Counted from the first letter of the stretch, positions 16,148 to 26,028 are shown. The stretch: 64,000 nucleotides of DNA from Streptomyces sp. NBC_01571 (GCF_026339875.1 NZ_JAPEPZ010000002.1:983762-1047761), one strand, 5' to 3'. Translations and numbers: made by a program. The notes: generated by a model from the letters alone, not told the origin.

Positions 16148-18664
16148 TTACCGATCTTGCTCATCAATCGGTCGCGGCGCCGGCCGCTCCTCTTCCTCCC
16201 GCCGACACAAAGCGAGGTTGTTACGGGCGGTGAGGGTGTCGGGGTGGTCTGGGCCCAGCACCCGCATGTAGTCCTCCAGCAGCTCGGCGAAGGCGGTCGC
16301 GGCACCGGCCGCGTCCCCTTCCTCCCGCCGACACAAAGCGAGGTTGTTACGGGTGACCAGCGTGTCGGGGTGGTCCGGGCCCAGCATCCGCTCCCGGTCT
16401 TCCAGCAGCTCGGCGAAGGCGGTCGCTGCACCGGCCGCATCCCCTTCCTCCCGCCGACACAAAGCGAGGTTGTTACGGGCGGTGAGGGTGTCGGGGTGGT
16501 CTGGGCCCAGCACCCGCATGTAGTCCTCCAGCAGCTCGGCGAAGGCGGTCGCGGCGCCAGCCACATCTCCTGCCTTTACCTGCCAGTAGGCCAGGTTGCC
16601 ACGGGTGATGAGTAGGCGAGGATGGGCAGGCCCAAGCACCCGAAGCTGATCTTGTAGGAGTTGCTCGTAGACTGCTTTGGCCCCAGCGCCATCCCCCAGC
16701 TTCCCCTGCCAAGTAGCGATGCTCTCGCGGGTCGCTAGTACGCCTGGGTGATCGGGTCCGAGTACACGTATCTCATCTCGTAGTAGTTGCTCCATAGCAC
16801 TGGCAGCTCCGGCTGCATCGCCAGCCTCCCCCAGCCAGTAGGCGTGATTATGGCGAGTGGCGAACACACCGGGGTGGTCGGTGCCGAATATCTGCCCGAG
16901 AGCGTCATTCAACCGCTCCAAACTGGCTGCGGCTCCGGCCGCGTCTCCTGCCCTCCCTTGCCACTCGGCAAGGTGGGCGCGGATAGAGAGTGTGTCGGGG
17001 TGATCGGAGCCAAGGAGGCGTGTGGCTGTGTCTGCCAGCCGCTGGAAGTGACGGACAGCGGCTCTGACTTGGCCGCTGTTTCCGAGGCTTTCTCCGACAC
17101 GCTGGTAGAGACGGTGGGCGTCGGGCCGGTGGAGGGCGTCCTCGGCACACGCGGTGAGCGCTTCTGCGTTAGAGCGAAAAGTCTGGGCCAGGTCAGCTTC
17201 GCGCTCGGTCGCGGGCCAGGCAAATACCAGGGCGTCCGCGGCAGTACGAGCGGTCCGGTCGTACTGATGCGGGACCAGTGTGTCCCGGGTGGCACGTTGG
17301 ATGAGTTGGTGGACGAGGACGGCCGGGTGGGGGGCTTCGGGCGTGTGGTCGATGAGGCTGAGCCGGTGCAGGGTCCGCAGGGCGAGCTCGGCGTCCTCGG
17401 CTGAGACCGGGACTGGCTGGTGGGTGCCGCCCGTGCTGGTGGGGGTGTGGTGCTCGGTGATGTGAGCGAGGGCGGGCTGACTGGTGAGGACCGTGGCGGG
17501 GATGCCGTCGGGGCTGAGGAAGGCTGCTAGCTGGAGCATGGGGCGGGCCAGGCCCGCCGGGCGGATCCGGTTGGCGCGTTCGATGGACAGGGACCAGGTG
17601 GCGGCCACGGTGGCGGTCTGGTCATCGGGCAATGCGCCGGACTCCGGCAGCAGGTCGGCCAGCTTCCTGATCCGGTCGGCCAGCAGCTCTCGGTAGGAGG
17701 CACAGGTCAGGTCCGCGTCGATGATGTAGGCGGCGGCCTGGGCCAAGGCGAGGGGCAGGTATCCCAGGTCGGCGGCGAGGCTGTTGATCTGATCAGTCGG
17801 CTCGTTGCGGTCGTGTGCGGCGAGAACGGCGGTTAAGTAGGCGGCGGCTTCCTGAGGGGTGAATACCCCCACAGTCACCCGGCGTCGGCCTGCTCCAGTC
17901 AGGGCGGCCTCGCGGCGGCGCGTGGTGACGAGGGCACGGCCGTGGCGGCTGGTGGGCGGCCACCAGCCGCGCATATCGGCAGGGTCCGCGAGGTCGTCCA
18001 GTACGATCAGCCACCGGCACTGCCTCTGGTCGGCTTTGGGTTCCAGCCAAGCCAGGAATGCTCGCGCGGCCTGCTCCGGGTCGCTGGGGTCGGCGGCAAG
18101 GACCTCTGCTCCGGCTTGCGCGTACCCGGCGGCGATTGCTGAGCGGCTGCTCGCGCTGATCCACACCAGTACGTCGACCTCGCCGCTGTCCCAGGTTGTG
18201 CGTGCGTAGTCGGCAGCCAGCTGGGTCTTGCCTACCCCGCCGGTCCCGGTCAGTACCTGGGCGAGCACAGCGGTGCCCCCGCTGTCGACTGCCGCTCGCA
18301 ACTGGTCGACCTCGGAGCGGTGCTGGAAGGACAGGGCACGCGGCGGGATCACGCCCACTTGGTGCGGCCAGGCGGCGGGCGCGCGCGGGGCGGCCTGCAG
18401 GATGAAGCGGTCGACCGCAAGGTACCCGGTGACAGCCAGGCCGCCCTCGCTGGCGGTGGCGGCCCCCGTATTGGTCACATGTACCGGGCCGGCGGTCCCT
18501 GGGACAGGTCCGGTGTAGCCGGATACCGCCGTGGCGCCGCCGCGGGCGGTGGCATCGCCGGTGTCCGTGGCGGCTACCGGCGGCTCGCATTTTGCGTCTG
18601 CAGCCTCGGGCCGGGCGCTGGGGTCACCGTCCGGGTCTGGGCGGCGATTGGGCCATCTCACCAT
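16148..18664 (-). CDS. STAND NTPase (NB-ARC type) with tetratricopeptide repeats
   Basis: 838 residues. The N-terminal 80 residues carry glycine/threonine repeats (ATARGGATAVSGYTG, ATASEGGLAVTGY). The P-loop is GTGGVGKTQ (about 141-149), Walker B WLIVLDD (about 218-224), and a winged-helix linker region follows. Residues about 540-830 are TPR-like units of 42 residues (LGPDHPDTLTARNNLALCRR). Proteins of this design act as signal-dependent switches in regulation or defence. A 149-residue membrane protein gene ends 43 bases upstream and carries the same glycine-repeat style, so the two probably form an operon. The effector domain is not obvious; target unknown. Confidence 0.85.
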   Translation of the reverse strand: MVRWPNRRPDPDGDPSARPEAADAKCEPPVAATDTGDATARGGATAVSGYTGPVPGTAGPVHVTNTGAATASEGGLAVTGYLAVDRFILQAAPRAPAAWPHQVGVIPPRALSFQHRSEVDQLRAAVDSGGTAVLAQVLTGTGGVGKTQLAADYARTTWDSGEVDVLVWISASSRSAIAAGYAQAGAEVLAADPSDPEQAARAFLAWLEPKADQRQCRWLIVLDDLADPADMRGWWPPTSRHGRALVTTRRREAALTGAGRRRVTVGVFTPQEAAAYLTAVLAAHDRNEPTDQINSLAADLGYLPLALAQAAAYIIDADLTCASYRELLADRIRKLADLLPESGALPDDQTATVAATWSLSIERANRIRPAGLARPMLQLAAFLSPDGIPATVLTSQPALAHITEHHTPTSTGGTHQPVPVSAEDAELALRTLHRLSLIDHTPEAPHPAVLVHQLIQRATRDTLVPHQYDRTARTAADALVFAWPATEREADLAQTFRSNAEALTACAEDALHRPDAHRLYQRVGESLGNSGQVRAAVRHFQRLADTATRLLGSDHPDTLSIRAHLAEWQGRAGDAAGAAASLERLNDALGQIFGTDHPGVFATRHNHAYWLGEAGDAAGAASAMEQLLRDEIRVLGPDHPGVLATRESIATWQGKLGDGAGAKAVYEQLLQDQLRVLGPAHPRLLITRGNLAYWQVKAGDVAGAATAFAELLEDYMRVLGPDHPDTLTARNNLALCRREEGDAAGAATAFAELLEDRERMLGPDHPDTLVTRNNLALCRREEGDAAGAATAFAELLEDYMRVLGPDHPDTLTARNNLALCRREEEERPAPRPIDEQDR
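16192..16570 (-). repeat. three near-identical 126-bp tandem repeats encoding TPR units
   Basis: Units begin near 16192, 16318 and 16444. The first and third are identical over more than 100 bases, and the middle one differs at several positions, changing DYMRVLG to DRERMLG. A 252-base direct identity inside a coding frame points to recent duplication. Each unit adds one 42-residue TPR to the STAND protein. Confidence 0.85.
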
Positions 18665-18706
18665 CGGACAGAAACCCTCCCGCGTGCTTTGGCCGTTTCG
18701 GCCCGG

Positions 18707-19156
18707 TCAGCTGAAGTCGATACCCGTGCCTGCGCTGCTGTCAGGCCCGTCCGCAGTGGCGTCCCCGGTTCGCTCCGCTCGAACGGGTCCGCTCCCCGCA
18801 TCTTGCGGGCGTCGCACACCGGTGGACGCCTGGCCTCCGCCGGTGGCCTTGGCATTCCCGGTATCGACCACCGCAACCCCGGGGCGTGGGGTGGCCGAGG
18901 ACTGCATCAGCGCCCACACCAGGGCGGCAATACCGGTGGCGCCCTGGACTGAGGCGGCAACCAGCTGGCCGGTATCCGGGGTGCCCAGCAGCCAGAAGAA
19001 CGGCGTCGACACGGTCAACACGACCGCGACCACCACGACCGTGATCTTCCTGCTCCGTGACACAACCACTCGCCCCCTCCCCGCAGCCGACGAACGCGCG
19101 CCCTCGGCGGCATTGGATGAATTCACTGTTAGCACAGGACGCCTCTGCGCAACCAC
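18707..19156 (-). CDS. membrane protein with glycine-repeat tail, partner of the STAND NTPase
   Basis: 149 residues from a GTG at 19156 (start uncertain). It has two hydrophobic segments, ITVVVVAVVLTVSTPFFWLL and a second around VQGATGIAALVWALM. A tail follows with TGNAKATGGGQASTG and RTGDATADGPDSSAGTG. These repeats resemble those at the N-terminus of the STAND protein encoded next. The tail would face one side of the membrane and may interact with its partner. No characterised family is recognised. Confidence 0.65.
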   Translation of the reverse strand: MVAQRRPVLTVNSSNAAEGARSSAAGRGRVVVSRSRKITVVVVAVVLTVSTPFFWLLGTPDTGQLVAASVQGATGIAALVWALMQSSATPRPGVAVVDTGNAKATGGGQASTGVRRPQDAGSGPVRAERTGDATADGPDSSAGTGIDFS

Positions 19157-19347
19157 CAGTTCCCCGCAGGCTGTTGGAACTCACCGTCCCCGCGGCCGAC
19201 CGGCACAGGTAGCAGAGTTCGGAACGGCCTCGCTACCGCTTTGCCAGCATCGGCGAAGGCTCCGCTTTCTCCCGGTCCGGGGGTGGGGTCGGCTGGTCAT
19301 CCAGCGGGGCCTGCGCCCCGCTCCTGCGGCTGCCACAGCCGGCCGTC

Positions 19348-19821
19348 GTGTCAGATCCGCCCGGCACCGGCCGGTACCTCTACACCGCCGGCGACGACCG
19401 ACCCGCCCCCGCGAAGCTCCTGGAACGCGGCTATCAGCACCAGCGGGTCGCCGCACCGACCGCCCTCGCCGGAAACCCGCACACCCCGCGCGCCGCCGTC
19501 ACCGACGCGCTCCCCACCCTCCACCCTGTGGAACTCTCCTGGATCTGCCAGCAGAACGGCATCCCGGACTGGCTGCACAGCGCCGCGGCCGCGCTCGCAC
19601 CGGAAGACGACGAAACCGCCGTGCTGCGGCTGCTCACCGACGACGAACTCGATCAACACCCCGATCCGGGCGGGGTGCTGCCGTCCTGGCTCGGCGAGGT
19701 CGAAGGCTTCGACTCGACCCTGACCTTCCTCCGCGCCAAACAGGCCGAAGCCGCCCGCCTCACCAAGAGACCCACCACCGACCTCGATATCCCACGCCCA
19801 CGCCCTGAGGAGACGCAGTGA
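19348..19821 (+). CDS. uncharacterised protein
   Basis: 157 residues from GTG 19348, no clear ribosome site. It is Pro/Ala-rich and helical, with a conserved-looking core (HPVELSWICQQNGIPDWLHS, VLRLLTDDELDQHPDPGG). It has no signal peptide or membrane helix. Coding periodicity is good in this frame. It could be the 3' part of a larger gene, because similarity-like content starts immediately at the first codon. Function not recognised. Confidence 0.5.
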   Translation: MSDPPGTGRYLYTAGDDRPAPAKLLERGYQHQRVAAPTALAGNPHTPRAAVTDALPTLHPVELSWICQQNGIPDWLHSAAAALAPEDDETAVLRLLTDDELDQHPDPGGVLPSWLGEVEGFDSTLTFLRAKQAEAARLTKRPTTDLDIPRPRPEETQ

Positions 19822-19928
19822 TCCGCAACGAAACCCGGCCCTGCGAAGGGCACAGACCTCGTGGGCGCTGCACCAGCCGGTCGTGCTCGACCATGACCGG
19901 CTGGTCGACTACGTCTCCGTGGCTACCT

Positions 19929-20732
19929 TCAGGAAGTGAGCCGCCTACATATCTCGGCGGCCAGCCCGTCAGCGGCATCGAGCACGGCGGACAGAACGAC
20001 TGGGGTCATGCCAGGCATGGCGAACAACCCGTGAGCCCGCGCCACGAAGTCCGCGGGAGCAGCCGGGAGTTGCCCCGCAGCCTGAACAGCTCCCTTTTCG
20101 TTCAACACCCAGCAACCCGCGTGAGCATGCAGGCCCTGCACGAGAAGCCCCACGGCGCGGAAGAGGCAGCCGGCGACATAAAAGGCGTCTCCGCGAGCCG
20201 CTCCCTTGCGAGCGTTGGTCAGAGTGAAGGGAGCCTCCCACTGCGCGTTGGCGATCAGCGCCTCGCGCAACGGCTCCGGATAACGGCGAGTCTTCTGTTG
20301 CAGGGCCCGCAGTTCGCCGCGGGGGTCAGCGAGAACGCGTCCAACGGCCACCTCGCCGATATAGGCATGGGAGTACACCCCAAGCGGGTGACCGGCCTGA
20401 ATGCCTACTTCGAAGTTCCCCGCCTGGCACTCTTCCCAGATCCGGTGAACGCGGTCCAGATCGCGGTAGATCCAGTCGACACGGCAACCGTCAACGGTCA
20501 GCCATGCTCCACCGTCCACCCACGGTCCCCAGCCGCCCGGTTCCGTCACTTCGACCGACTCGCCAGTCAGCTCGGACGCGAGGAGACGCAAGGCAGCAGC
20601 GTCCAGCGGCGGCCGGTAGTACAGACCCAGATCGAAATCGGAGTCGGGCCGGTGGGTTCCCCTCGCTCGGCTGCCGCCCAGGCACACGCCGACCACTCCG
20701 CCGACGTCGGTCAACCGATCCGCGAGCTCCAT
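19929..20732 (-). CDS. nucleotidyltransferase-domain protein
   Basis: 267 residues from ATG 20732; an in-frame start 54 bases upstream is also possible. The pol-beta-like motif GGSRARGTHRPDSDFDLGLY gives the GS...DxD metal site. A helical C-terminal half (RYPEPLREALIANAQWEAPF, FYVAGCLFRAVGLLVQGL) resembles a HEPN/DUF4037-like accessory part. Such proteins transfer nucleotides to small molecules or proteins, including aminoglycoside-type targets. The gene stands alone, so the substrate cannot be inferred. Confidence 0.75.
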   Translation of the reverse strand: MELADRLTDVGGVVGVCLGGSRARGTHRPDSDFDLGLYYRPPLDAAALRLLASELTGESVEVTEPGGWGPWVDGGAWLTVDGCRVDWIYRDLDRVHRIWEECQAGNFEVGIQAGHPLGVYSHAYIGEVAVGRVLADPRGELRALQQKTRRYPEPLREALIANAQWEAPFTLTNARKGAARGDAFYVAGCLFRAVGLLVQGLHAHAGCWVLNEKGAVQAAGQLPAAPADFVARAHGLFAMPGMTPVVLSAVLDAADGLAAEICRRLTS

Positions 20733-20839
20733 CAAGCAATCCACAGCCCAGAGTCTGCAGAACCAGATCACTCGCCGCGACCCCATTTCTCAGCGCCGTC
20801 GGGACTGTCAAACGAGTGCTGTAACTGGGGTAGTTGAGG

Positions 20840-21761
20840 CTACTGACGGGCTGCCGACAGGCGGCCGTCGAAGGTGATGTCGAAAGCGTTCAGCGCGGTC
20901 TTCCAGCGCATGGTCCAGCGGGCCTGTCCCTTGCCGGTGGGGTCGAGGGACATGATCGCCATGTAGACGCACTTCAGGGCGGCCTGCTCATTGGGGAAGT
21001 GGCCGCGGGCCTTGACCGCCCGACGAATGCGCGCGTTCACCGACTCGATCGCGTTCGTCGTGCAGACGATGCGGCGGATCTCGGTGTCGAACCGCAGGAA
21101 GGGGGAGAACTCTTCCCAGGCGTTCTCCCACAGTTTCACGATCGCCGGATACTTCCGGCCCCAGGCATCGGCGAACTCGGCGAGCCGCTCCAGGGCGGCC
21201 TCCTCGGTGGGAGCGGTGTAGACCGGCTTGAGGAGACGGGCGATCTTGTCCCAGTCCTGGCGTGATGGTTGGGTGTTCTGCTTCTTCTTGCCGGAGACGA
21301 ACGCGCAGCGGCCCGGCCGGTGAGCCTTCGGTCGGCGGACCTGGGTCTCGGTCCCGTCGATCCGCAAGGTCACGCCCTCCGCATCGGCGTAGGCGAACAC
21401 GTCGGCCAACGTCCGCAGTCGCACTCCGGGCCGACCGGGGGACGGCGAAGCCGCGGTCGGCGAGCAGCGGGCGGATCTCGCCGATGGCCTCGGTGACGGT
21501 GGAGCGGCCGACCCCGTAGAGCTCGGCGAGCGCGGCGTGCGGGAGCTGAGTGCGCAGGTGGACCAGGGCGACCAGCACTCGGTCGGTGAACACCGGCCCG
21601 GCGGCACGGTGACGCTTCTCTCCCCGCCGCTGATGCAATGCCGATTCACGCCGGGCCTGCCACGGCCCGGCCAACTCCTCGATCAAACTGCCGAGATGCG
21701 CGCGCGAGATGCCCGTGAAGGCAGGATGGGACAAGGCCGCACGGGCCCAATTCGTGGTCAC
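20840..21761 (-). pseudogene. chimeric transposase relic (IS5-type 5' part, IS256-type 3' part)
   Basis: The 5' part (21761 to about 21277) has the HTH and start of a DDE domain of IS5-like transposases (AALSHPAFTGISRAHLGSLI, LRIDGTETQVRRPKAHRPG), with one extra base in a C5 run near 21437. In frame after KKKQNT it continues into an IS256/Mutator-type C-terminus (CTTNAIESVNARIRRAVKAR, RWKTALNAFDITFDGRL). The join is within coding sequence and in frame, so it arose by recombination or deletion between two elements. It has no complete DDE triad of either family. Confidence 0.75.
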
Positions 21762-21810
21762 ACTCGAAGAACCCGTGCGGCCGTCCCCACGTCACGGCCT
21801 GTGATCGCGC

Positions 21811-22518
21811 TCATGTTTGGCGGGCAGGACGGAAGTCCTCCTCCAGGAACGCCGAAACCGCCTCGGTGAACGCCTCCGGCGCTGCGTGGTGGATCAGGTG
21901 TCCCACCGGGATGGTGACCATTCGCCCGCCACGGATGCAGCGGGCGAGCTCAGCGACGCCGGCCTGGGGAACATGACTTTGTGGGCCGCCGGCGATCACG
22001 AGGGTCTCGGCGGTGATCCGGTCGAGTCGCTCCAGCCACCTGGGATCGGGCTGGTCGATCTGCCGCCTGACAGCCAACACCATCTCCCAGTCGAAGGTCA
22101 GGGCGCCGTCCGGCCTGGCCGGGGTGCTCGGCTCCCGGGGACGGGGAACCGACACATCCTCCAGGACAAGCCGGCTCACCCATTGCGGATGGTCCTCCGC
22201 GAGCAGGTAGGCCACGAGCCCGCCCATGGAGTGCCCGATCAGACCCACCGGTCCAAGCCCCAGTGCGTCCAGGAACCGGAGCACATCGGCCTGCATCATT
22301 TCGAGCGAGTAGTCCCCCGGCCAGTCGCTTCGGCCGTGACCGCGAAGATCGAGGGCATACACCCTTCGGCTCCGGGCGAGAGCGGGCGCAACCGCCTCCC
22401 AATCGGTGGCATCCTTGCCCAGCGCGTGCAACAGGACGAGTGGCGGAGCATCCGCAGGACCCGACAGCTGATAAGCCAGCCGGACCTCGCCAACGTCGAC
22501 CGAGCGTTGATCAACCAT
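21811..22518 (-). CDS. alpha/beta hydrolase
   Basis: 235 residues from ATG 22518. The oxyanion strand VLLHALGKDATDWE, RGHGRSDWP, the nucleophile elbow GHSMGG and the late GHLIHHAAPEAF histidine follow the fold order. There is no signal peptide. A catalytic acid is probably within the ITAETLVIAGG stretch. The substrate is unknown; it resembles esterase/peroxidase-like hydrolases. Downstream is transposase debris; upstream is a decayed HNH gene. Confidence 0.88.
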   Translation of the reverse strand: MVDQRSVDVGEVRLAYQLSGPADAPPLVLLHALGKDATDWEAVAPALARSRRVYALDLRGHGRSDWPGDYSLEMMQADVLRFLDALGLGPVGLIGHSMGGLVAYLLAEDHPQWVSRLVLEDVSVPRPREPSTPARPDGALTFDWEMVLAVRRQIDQPDPRWLERLDRITAETLVIAGGPQSHVPQAGVAELARCIRGGRMVTIPVGHLIHHAAPEAFTEAVSAFLEEDFRPARQT

Positions 22519-22654
22519 GTCCGGAGGATATGCGGACAAGTCCCGCCGGAGATTGGCGTTCACCAGCAGCCGAACCACCATCCCCAGTCAGCAGCTCGGA
22601 TTCTCAGCCACACGGTTCCGGCCCCGACCTTCAATAGCCGACAAAGCCGTAAAA

Positions 22655-22913
22655 ACGCGAGGCCTACGCCAACGACCTCGACGACCCCCGCGCCCTGATC
22701 GCGGTGTCCGCAGCCTCCAACCGGTCCAAGGCCGACAAGGACCCCAGTACGTGGATGCCCCCCTCACGCCAACTACCACTGCCAGTACCTCACCGACTGG
22801 GTCACCGACAAACCCGCTACCGCCTCACCGTCGACCCCACCGAACAAGCCGTCCTCGCCGAAGGCCTGGCCCGCTGCCCCGACCTGCCCATCCACGTCAC
22901 CCTCGCCCGCTAG
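22655..22913 (+). pseudogene. 3' relic of an HNH (DUF1524/GmrSD-C type) nuclease
   Basis: Three frames must be joined: EAYANDLDDPRALIAVSAAS with NRSKADKDPSTWMPP, then NYHCQYLTDWVTDK, then RYRLTVDPTEQAVLAEGLAR ending at TAG 22913. This order matches the C-terminal part of secreted HNH-type nucleases, including the N-x-x-K-x-D-K-D-P segment. Two one-base shifts and the missing 5' half make it non-functional. Confidence 0.65.
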
Positions 22914-23550
22914 CCTCCCGAGCCGGACTGGCCGGGAGCCGCCATCGTGGCGTCGGCGCCCGGCGCAAGGCCGTCCTGCCCAGCTGGCGACGGGGTGTGG
23001 AGGGCGCCGTATTCGCGGGCGAAGCGGTTGGCCTCCGCGGCGGAGCCCGTCATGCGATGCAGCCAGAACCCGTACGCCACCGACACGACCTGCTCCCCGG
23101 TCAGATGCAGCCTCCACCGTTTGATCCCGTGATCGCACGAGGCCGTACGGACCTGCTCAGCAAGCCCTTCAGCGGGCGGGATGCGGAGCTGGTCGGCGAG
23201 GTTGATGAATACGCGCAGGGCTGCTTTCTGCGACGGGATGAGTTCCACCGGCCGTCCAGCACCGGTTTCGGTGGGCGTCGCCTCGGCGCGGGGGCGGAGT
23301 CGGCCGTAGGTGTGGGTGTCGTGCCCGTGCGGGGTCAGGCGGGCTGCCCACCGTACGGGCCGGCCCTCCAGCACCGACAGCTCTGCCCGGTCCCCCTCCC
23401 CGCCAGCTCCACCAGCCCCTGGCCTGCCAGGGTGCCGGCCTGCTGCTGGTGGATCAGGAGGAACTCCGTGTCGAGTGTCCAGCCGTGCCCCACCACCTGC
23501 CCGCGCTCACACAGTGCCAAGACGGGCAGTACTCTCTCCCAACTCCGCAT
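22910..23550 (-). pseudogene. uncharacterised gene split by one frameshift
   Basis: The 5' part starts at ATG 23550 behind GGGGGAGTGGG and reads MRSWERVLPVLALCERGQVV and TLDTEFLLIHQQQ. Near 23395-23405, in a GGCGGGGAGGGGGACC run, the frame changes. The 3' part then reads DRAELSVLEGRPVRWAARL and VVSVAYGFWLHRMTGSAAEA to a stop at 22910. Joined, it would be about 213 residues. No domain is recognised. It may be intact with a sequencing error; the 3' frame has its own possible start at 23374. Confidence 0.5.
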
Positions 23551-23764
23551 CCCACTCCCCCGCCCACGGCTCCGTACCCATTGGTCTCCGCCGACCGTGG
23601 ACACGGCCTGGGCCCATGCGGCGCGAAGAAGGGAAAGGCCAACCCACCGAGCGACCAGACACAACCGTGTTGCCGCCCGCCCTCCGGTGTCACAAGGCGG
23701 CGCTCTGAGGACAGGGTGCGCGCGGAGATTCCGCAGCGTGTGGCGGCGGGTGAGGAAAAGCGAA

Positions 23765-23791
23765 TCCCGCCTCCGAATACCGGAGGCGGGA
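23765..23791 (-). terminator. 11-bp stem hairpin with T-rich tail
   Basis: TCCCGCCTCCG (23765-23775) and CGGAGGCGGGA (23781-23791) pair perfectly around AATAC. On the minus strand it is followed by TTCGCTTTTCC. It lies beyond the truncated ISAs1 copy, between the IS break and the split gene. Confidence 0.65.
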
Positions 23792-23945
23792 TCGTGTCGA
23801 GCGCCGGGCAGGCCTTGCACCTGCATCTCCCCGCAGGAAGCGGGGCATCTTTCCTTGGACCACCAACGCCAGGCCCACCACTGAGAGTTCGAGTGGCGAA
23901 CGCGAGATCAACTGTACCGCAGCCGCGGTGCTGCACATGGTCCCA

Positions 23946-24729
23946 GAGATGTTCGCCTTGACCGAGTGGAGGGCGTCGAAGGTGACGACCGTGCCGGTCA
24001 GGTCCAGCGGTGCCAGCAGGGGCCGGAAGTGTGAGGTCTCGTTCGTCTTGGTGCCGACCTCCACCTGGGCGAGGGTCACGACCGGGTCGTGGGTGACCGC
24101 GGAGAGCAGATGCCGGCGCGTCGCGGACAGACGGGCTGATCCCTTGAGTGCTTTGCCGTCGACAGCGATCACCCGCGGCCGCCTCGACGCGGAAGCCGAC
24201 GGCGCCGGGCCGGGTCCGGTGGTGGTGCGGTGCCGGTCGGCCAGATAGGCGCCCACCGCGCGGTCCAGGGCGTCCCCGTCAACAGCCCCCAGCACACGGC
24301 CGATCGTGGCCGGCGACGGAGCGTGCCGCCATCTGAGCAGGTGACGACGGATCCCGATCACTGTCAGCAGTGCGTCCGAGGCACGCTGGCCCCACTCAGA
24401 GAGTTCGTCGATGCTCCTCGCGCCCGAGACGACCGCGCAGGCACATACCAGCAGGATCGCGGTCAGCGAGTACCACCGCCCCCGACGTGCGCGCGGGTCT
24501 GGCACCGAGTCGAAGTAGGGGCGCAGGTCAGTGATCCGGCCGGCATCCAGCGGACCCAGCTTCACCAGCACGGCAGGGACGGGGGAAGATGCAGCGGCAG
24601 GCACGGGCAACCTCATGATCATCGGGCTTAGTCACCACAATGATCACGAAGCCCGTGCCTGCCCTGCTACGCGCCCCAACCGGTCACAACCCGACCACTC
24701 GGACGACCCTGGAACTTGCAACCGCCCTG
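23946..24729 (-). mobile_element. truncated ISAs1-type element, copy 1
   Basis: Identical in reverse orientation to 30942-31727 of the complete copy. It keeps the left terminal end (CAGGGCGGTTGCAAGTTCC read from 24729) and the first 226 or so residues of the transposase (ATG 24622). It breaks off at 23946 inside VKANIS, so the C-terminal catalytic part and right end are lost. Its surviving end abuts the truncated ugd gene. Confidence 0.85.
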
Positions 24730-25922
24730 GCCGGGCGGACGCCTTTCTACGAGCCCGGACTCTCCGAACTGCTCGCGGAGCAGATCGACTTGGGACGACT
24801 GCGGTTCACCGACTCGTACGAGCAGGCCGCCGCGATCGGCGACGTGCACTTCCTGTGCGGCGCGACCCCGCAGCGCGCGGACGGCGGTGCGGCGGACTTC
24901 ACCCACGTCGACTCCGCGATCGACTCGCTGGCCCCGTACCTCGACCGTGCCTGCCTGGTGGTCGGCAAGTCCACCGTCCCCGTCGGTACGGCGGACCGGC
25001 TGATGGAGCGCCTCGCCGCGGCGGCGCCGGTCGGAGCCGGTGCGGCGCTCGCCTGGAACCCGGAGTTCCTGCGCGAGGGTTTCGCCATCGACGACACCCT
25101 GCGCCCGGACCGGCTGGTGTTCCGTGTCAGCCCGAAGTCGCCAGGAGCCGAGGCCGTCCTGCGCGAGGTGTACACCCCGCTCGCCCCCCAACCGCCCATG
25201 CTGGTGACCGACCTGGTGACGGCGGAGTTGGTCAAGGTCTCCGCCAACTCCTTCCTCGCCACCAAGATCTCGTTCATCAACGCCATGGCCGAGGTGTGCG
25301 AGACGGTCGGCGCCGATGTGGTCCAGCTCAGCGCGGCACTGTCCTACGACGCCAGGATCGGCGGGCTCTTCCTGAACGCGGGCATCGGGTTCGGCGGCGG
25401 CTGCCTGCCGAAGGACATCCGAGCCTTCCAGGCCCGTGCCGAGGAACTCGGTGTCGGCCGGCGCTGCACTTCCTGCGCGAGGTGGACGCCGTCAACCTGC
25501 GCCGCCGCGAGCGGGTCGTGCGGCTCGCCACCGAGCTGTGCGGGGGCGATCCGGCCGGGCGCCGCATAGCTGTGTGGGGCGCCGCGTTCAAGCCGAACTC
25601 CGACGACATCCGCGACTCCCCGTCCCTCGACGTGGCCTCGCGGTTGCACGCGCTGGGCGCCCAGGTCAGCGTCTACGACCCGAAGGCCATGGACCACGCG
25701 CGCAAGCTGCGGCCGCAGTTGGAGTACGCGACCGACCCGGTGGCCGCGGCCGAGGGCGCGGACGTCCTGCTGCTGACGGAATGGCGCGAGTTCCGTGAGG
25801 CGGACCCGGCCGCCGTCGCCGCGGTGGCCGCGCGGCTCGCGGTGATCGACGGTCGGAACGCCCTCGACCGCGCGCGGTGGGAAGCGGCCGGCTGGACCTA
25901 CCGGGGACTCGGCGGACCGTAG
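24730..25922 (+). pseudogene. UDP-glucose 6-dehydrogenase, 5'-truncated and frameshifted
   Basis: The frame enters from the IS end and continues as GRTPFYEPGLSELLAEQIDL, then the catalytic-domain motifs KSTVPVGTADRLMERL, NPEFLREGFAIDDTLRPDRL, ELVKVSANSFLATKISFINA and GIGFGGGCLPKDI with the catalytic Cys. A single missing base near 25457 shifts the frame. The C-terminal domain then reads WGAAFKPNSDDIRDSPSL to the stop at 25922. About 60 N-terminal residues with the NAD-binding GxGxxG are missing. The family makes UDP-glucuronate for cell-surface polysaccharide. Confidence 0.85.
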
Positions 25923-25980
25923 CGGTCCACCGGGGCCGGACGGTCCGCGTGCTGCCGGCGGACGCCGGTGGTGGGACCTG

Positions 25981-26028
25981 ACGGGTGAGCCCCGGACCCC
26001 CGGGTGGGGCGGTCCGGGGCTCACCCGT
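25981..26028. terminator. 18-bp perfect hairpin between convergent genes
   Basis: Bases 25981-25998 and 26011-26028 are exact inverse complements around a 12-base GC loop. It lies between the end of ugd (plus) and the end of the response-regulator gene (minus). A two-way terminator is the natural reading. Confidence 0.85.

Noticed and set aside
23815..23850. Short GC-rich inverted repeats resembling a CRISPR repeat
   Set aside because: There is only one copy, with no spacers or cas genes nearby; it is better explained as a hairpin beside the IS break.
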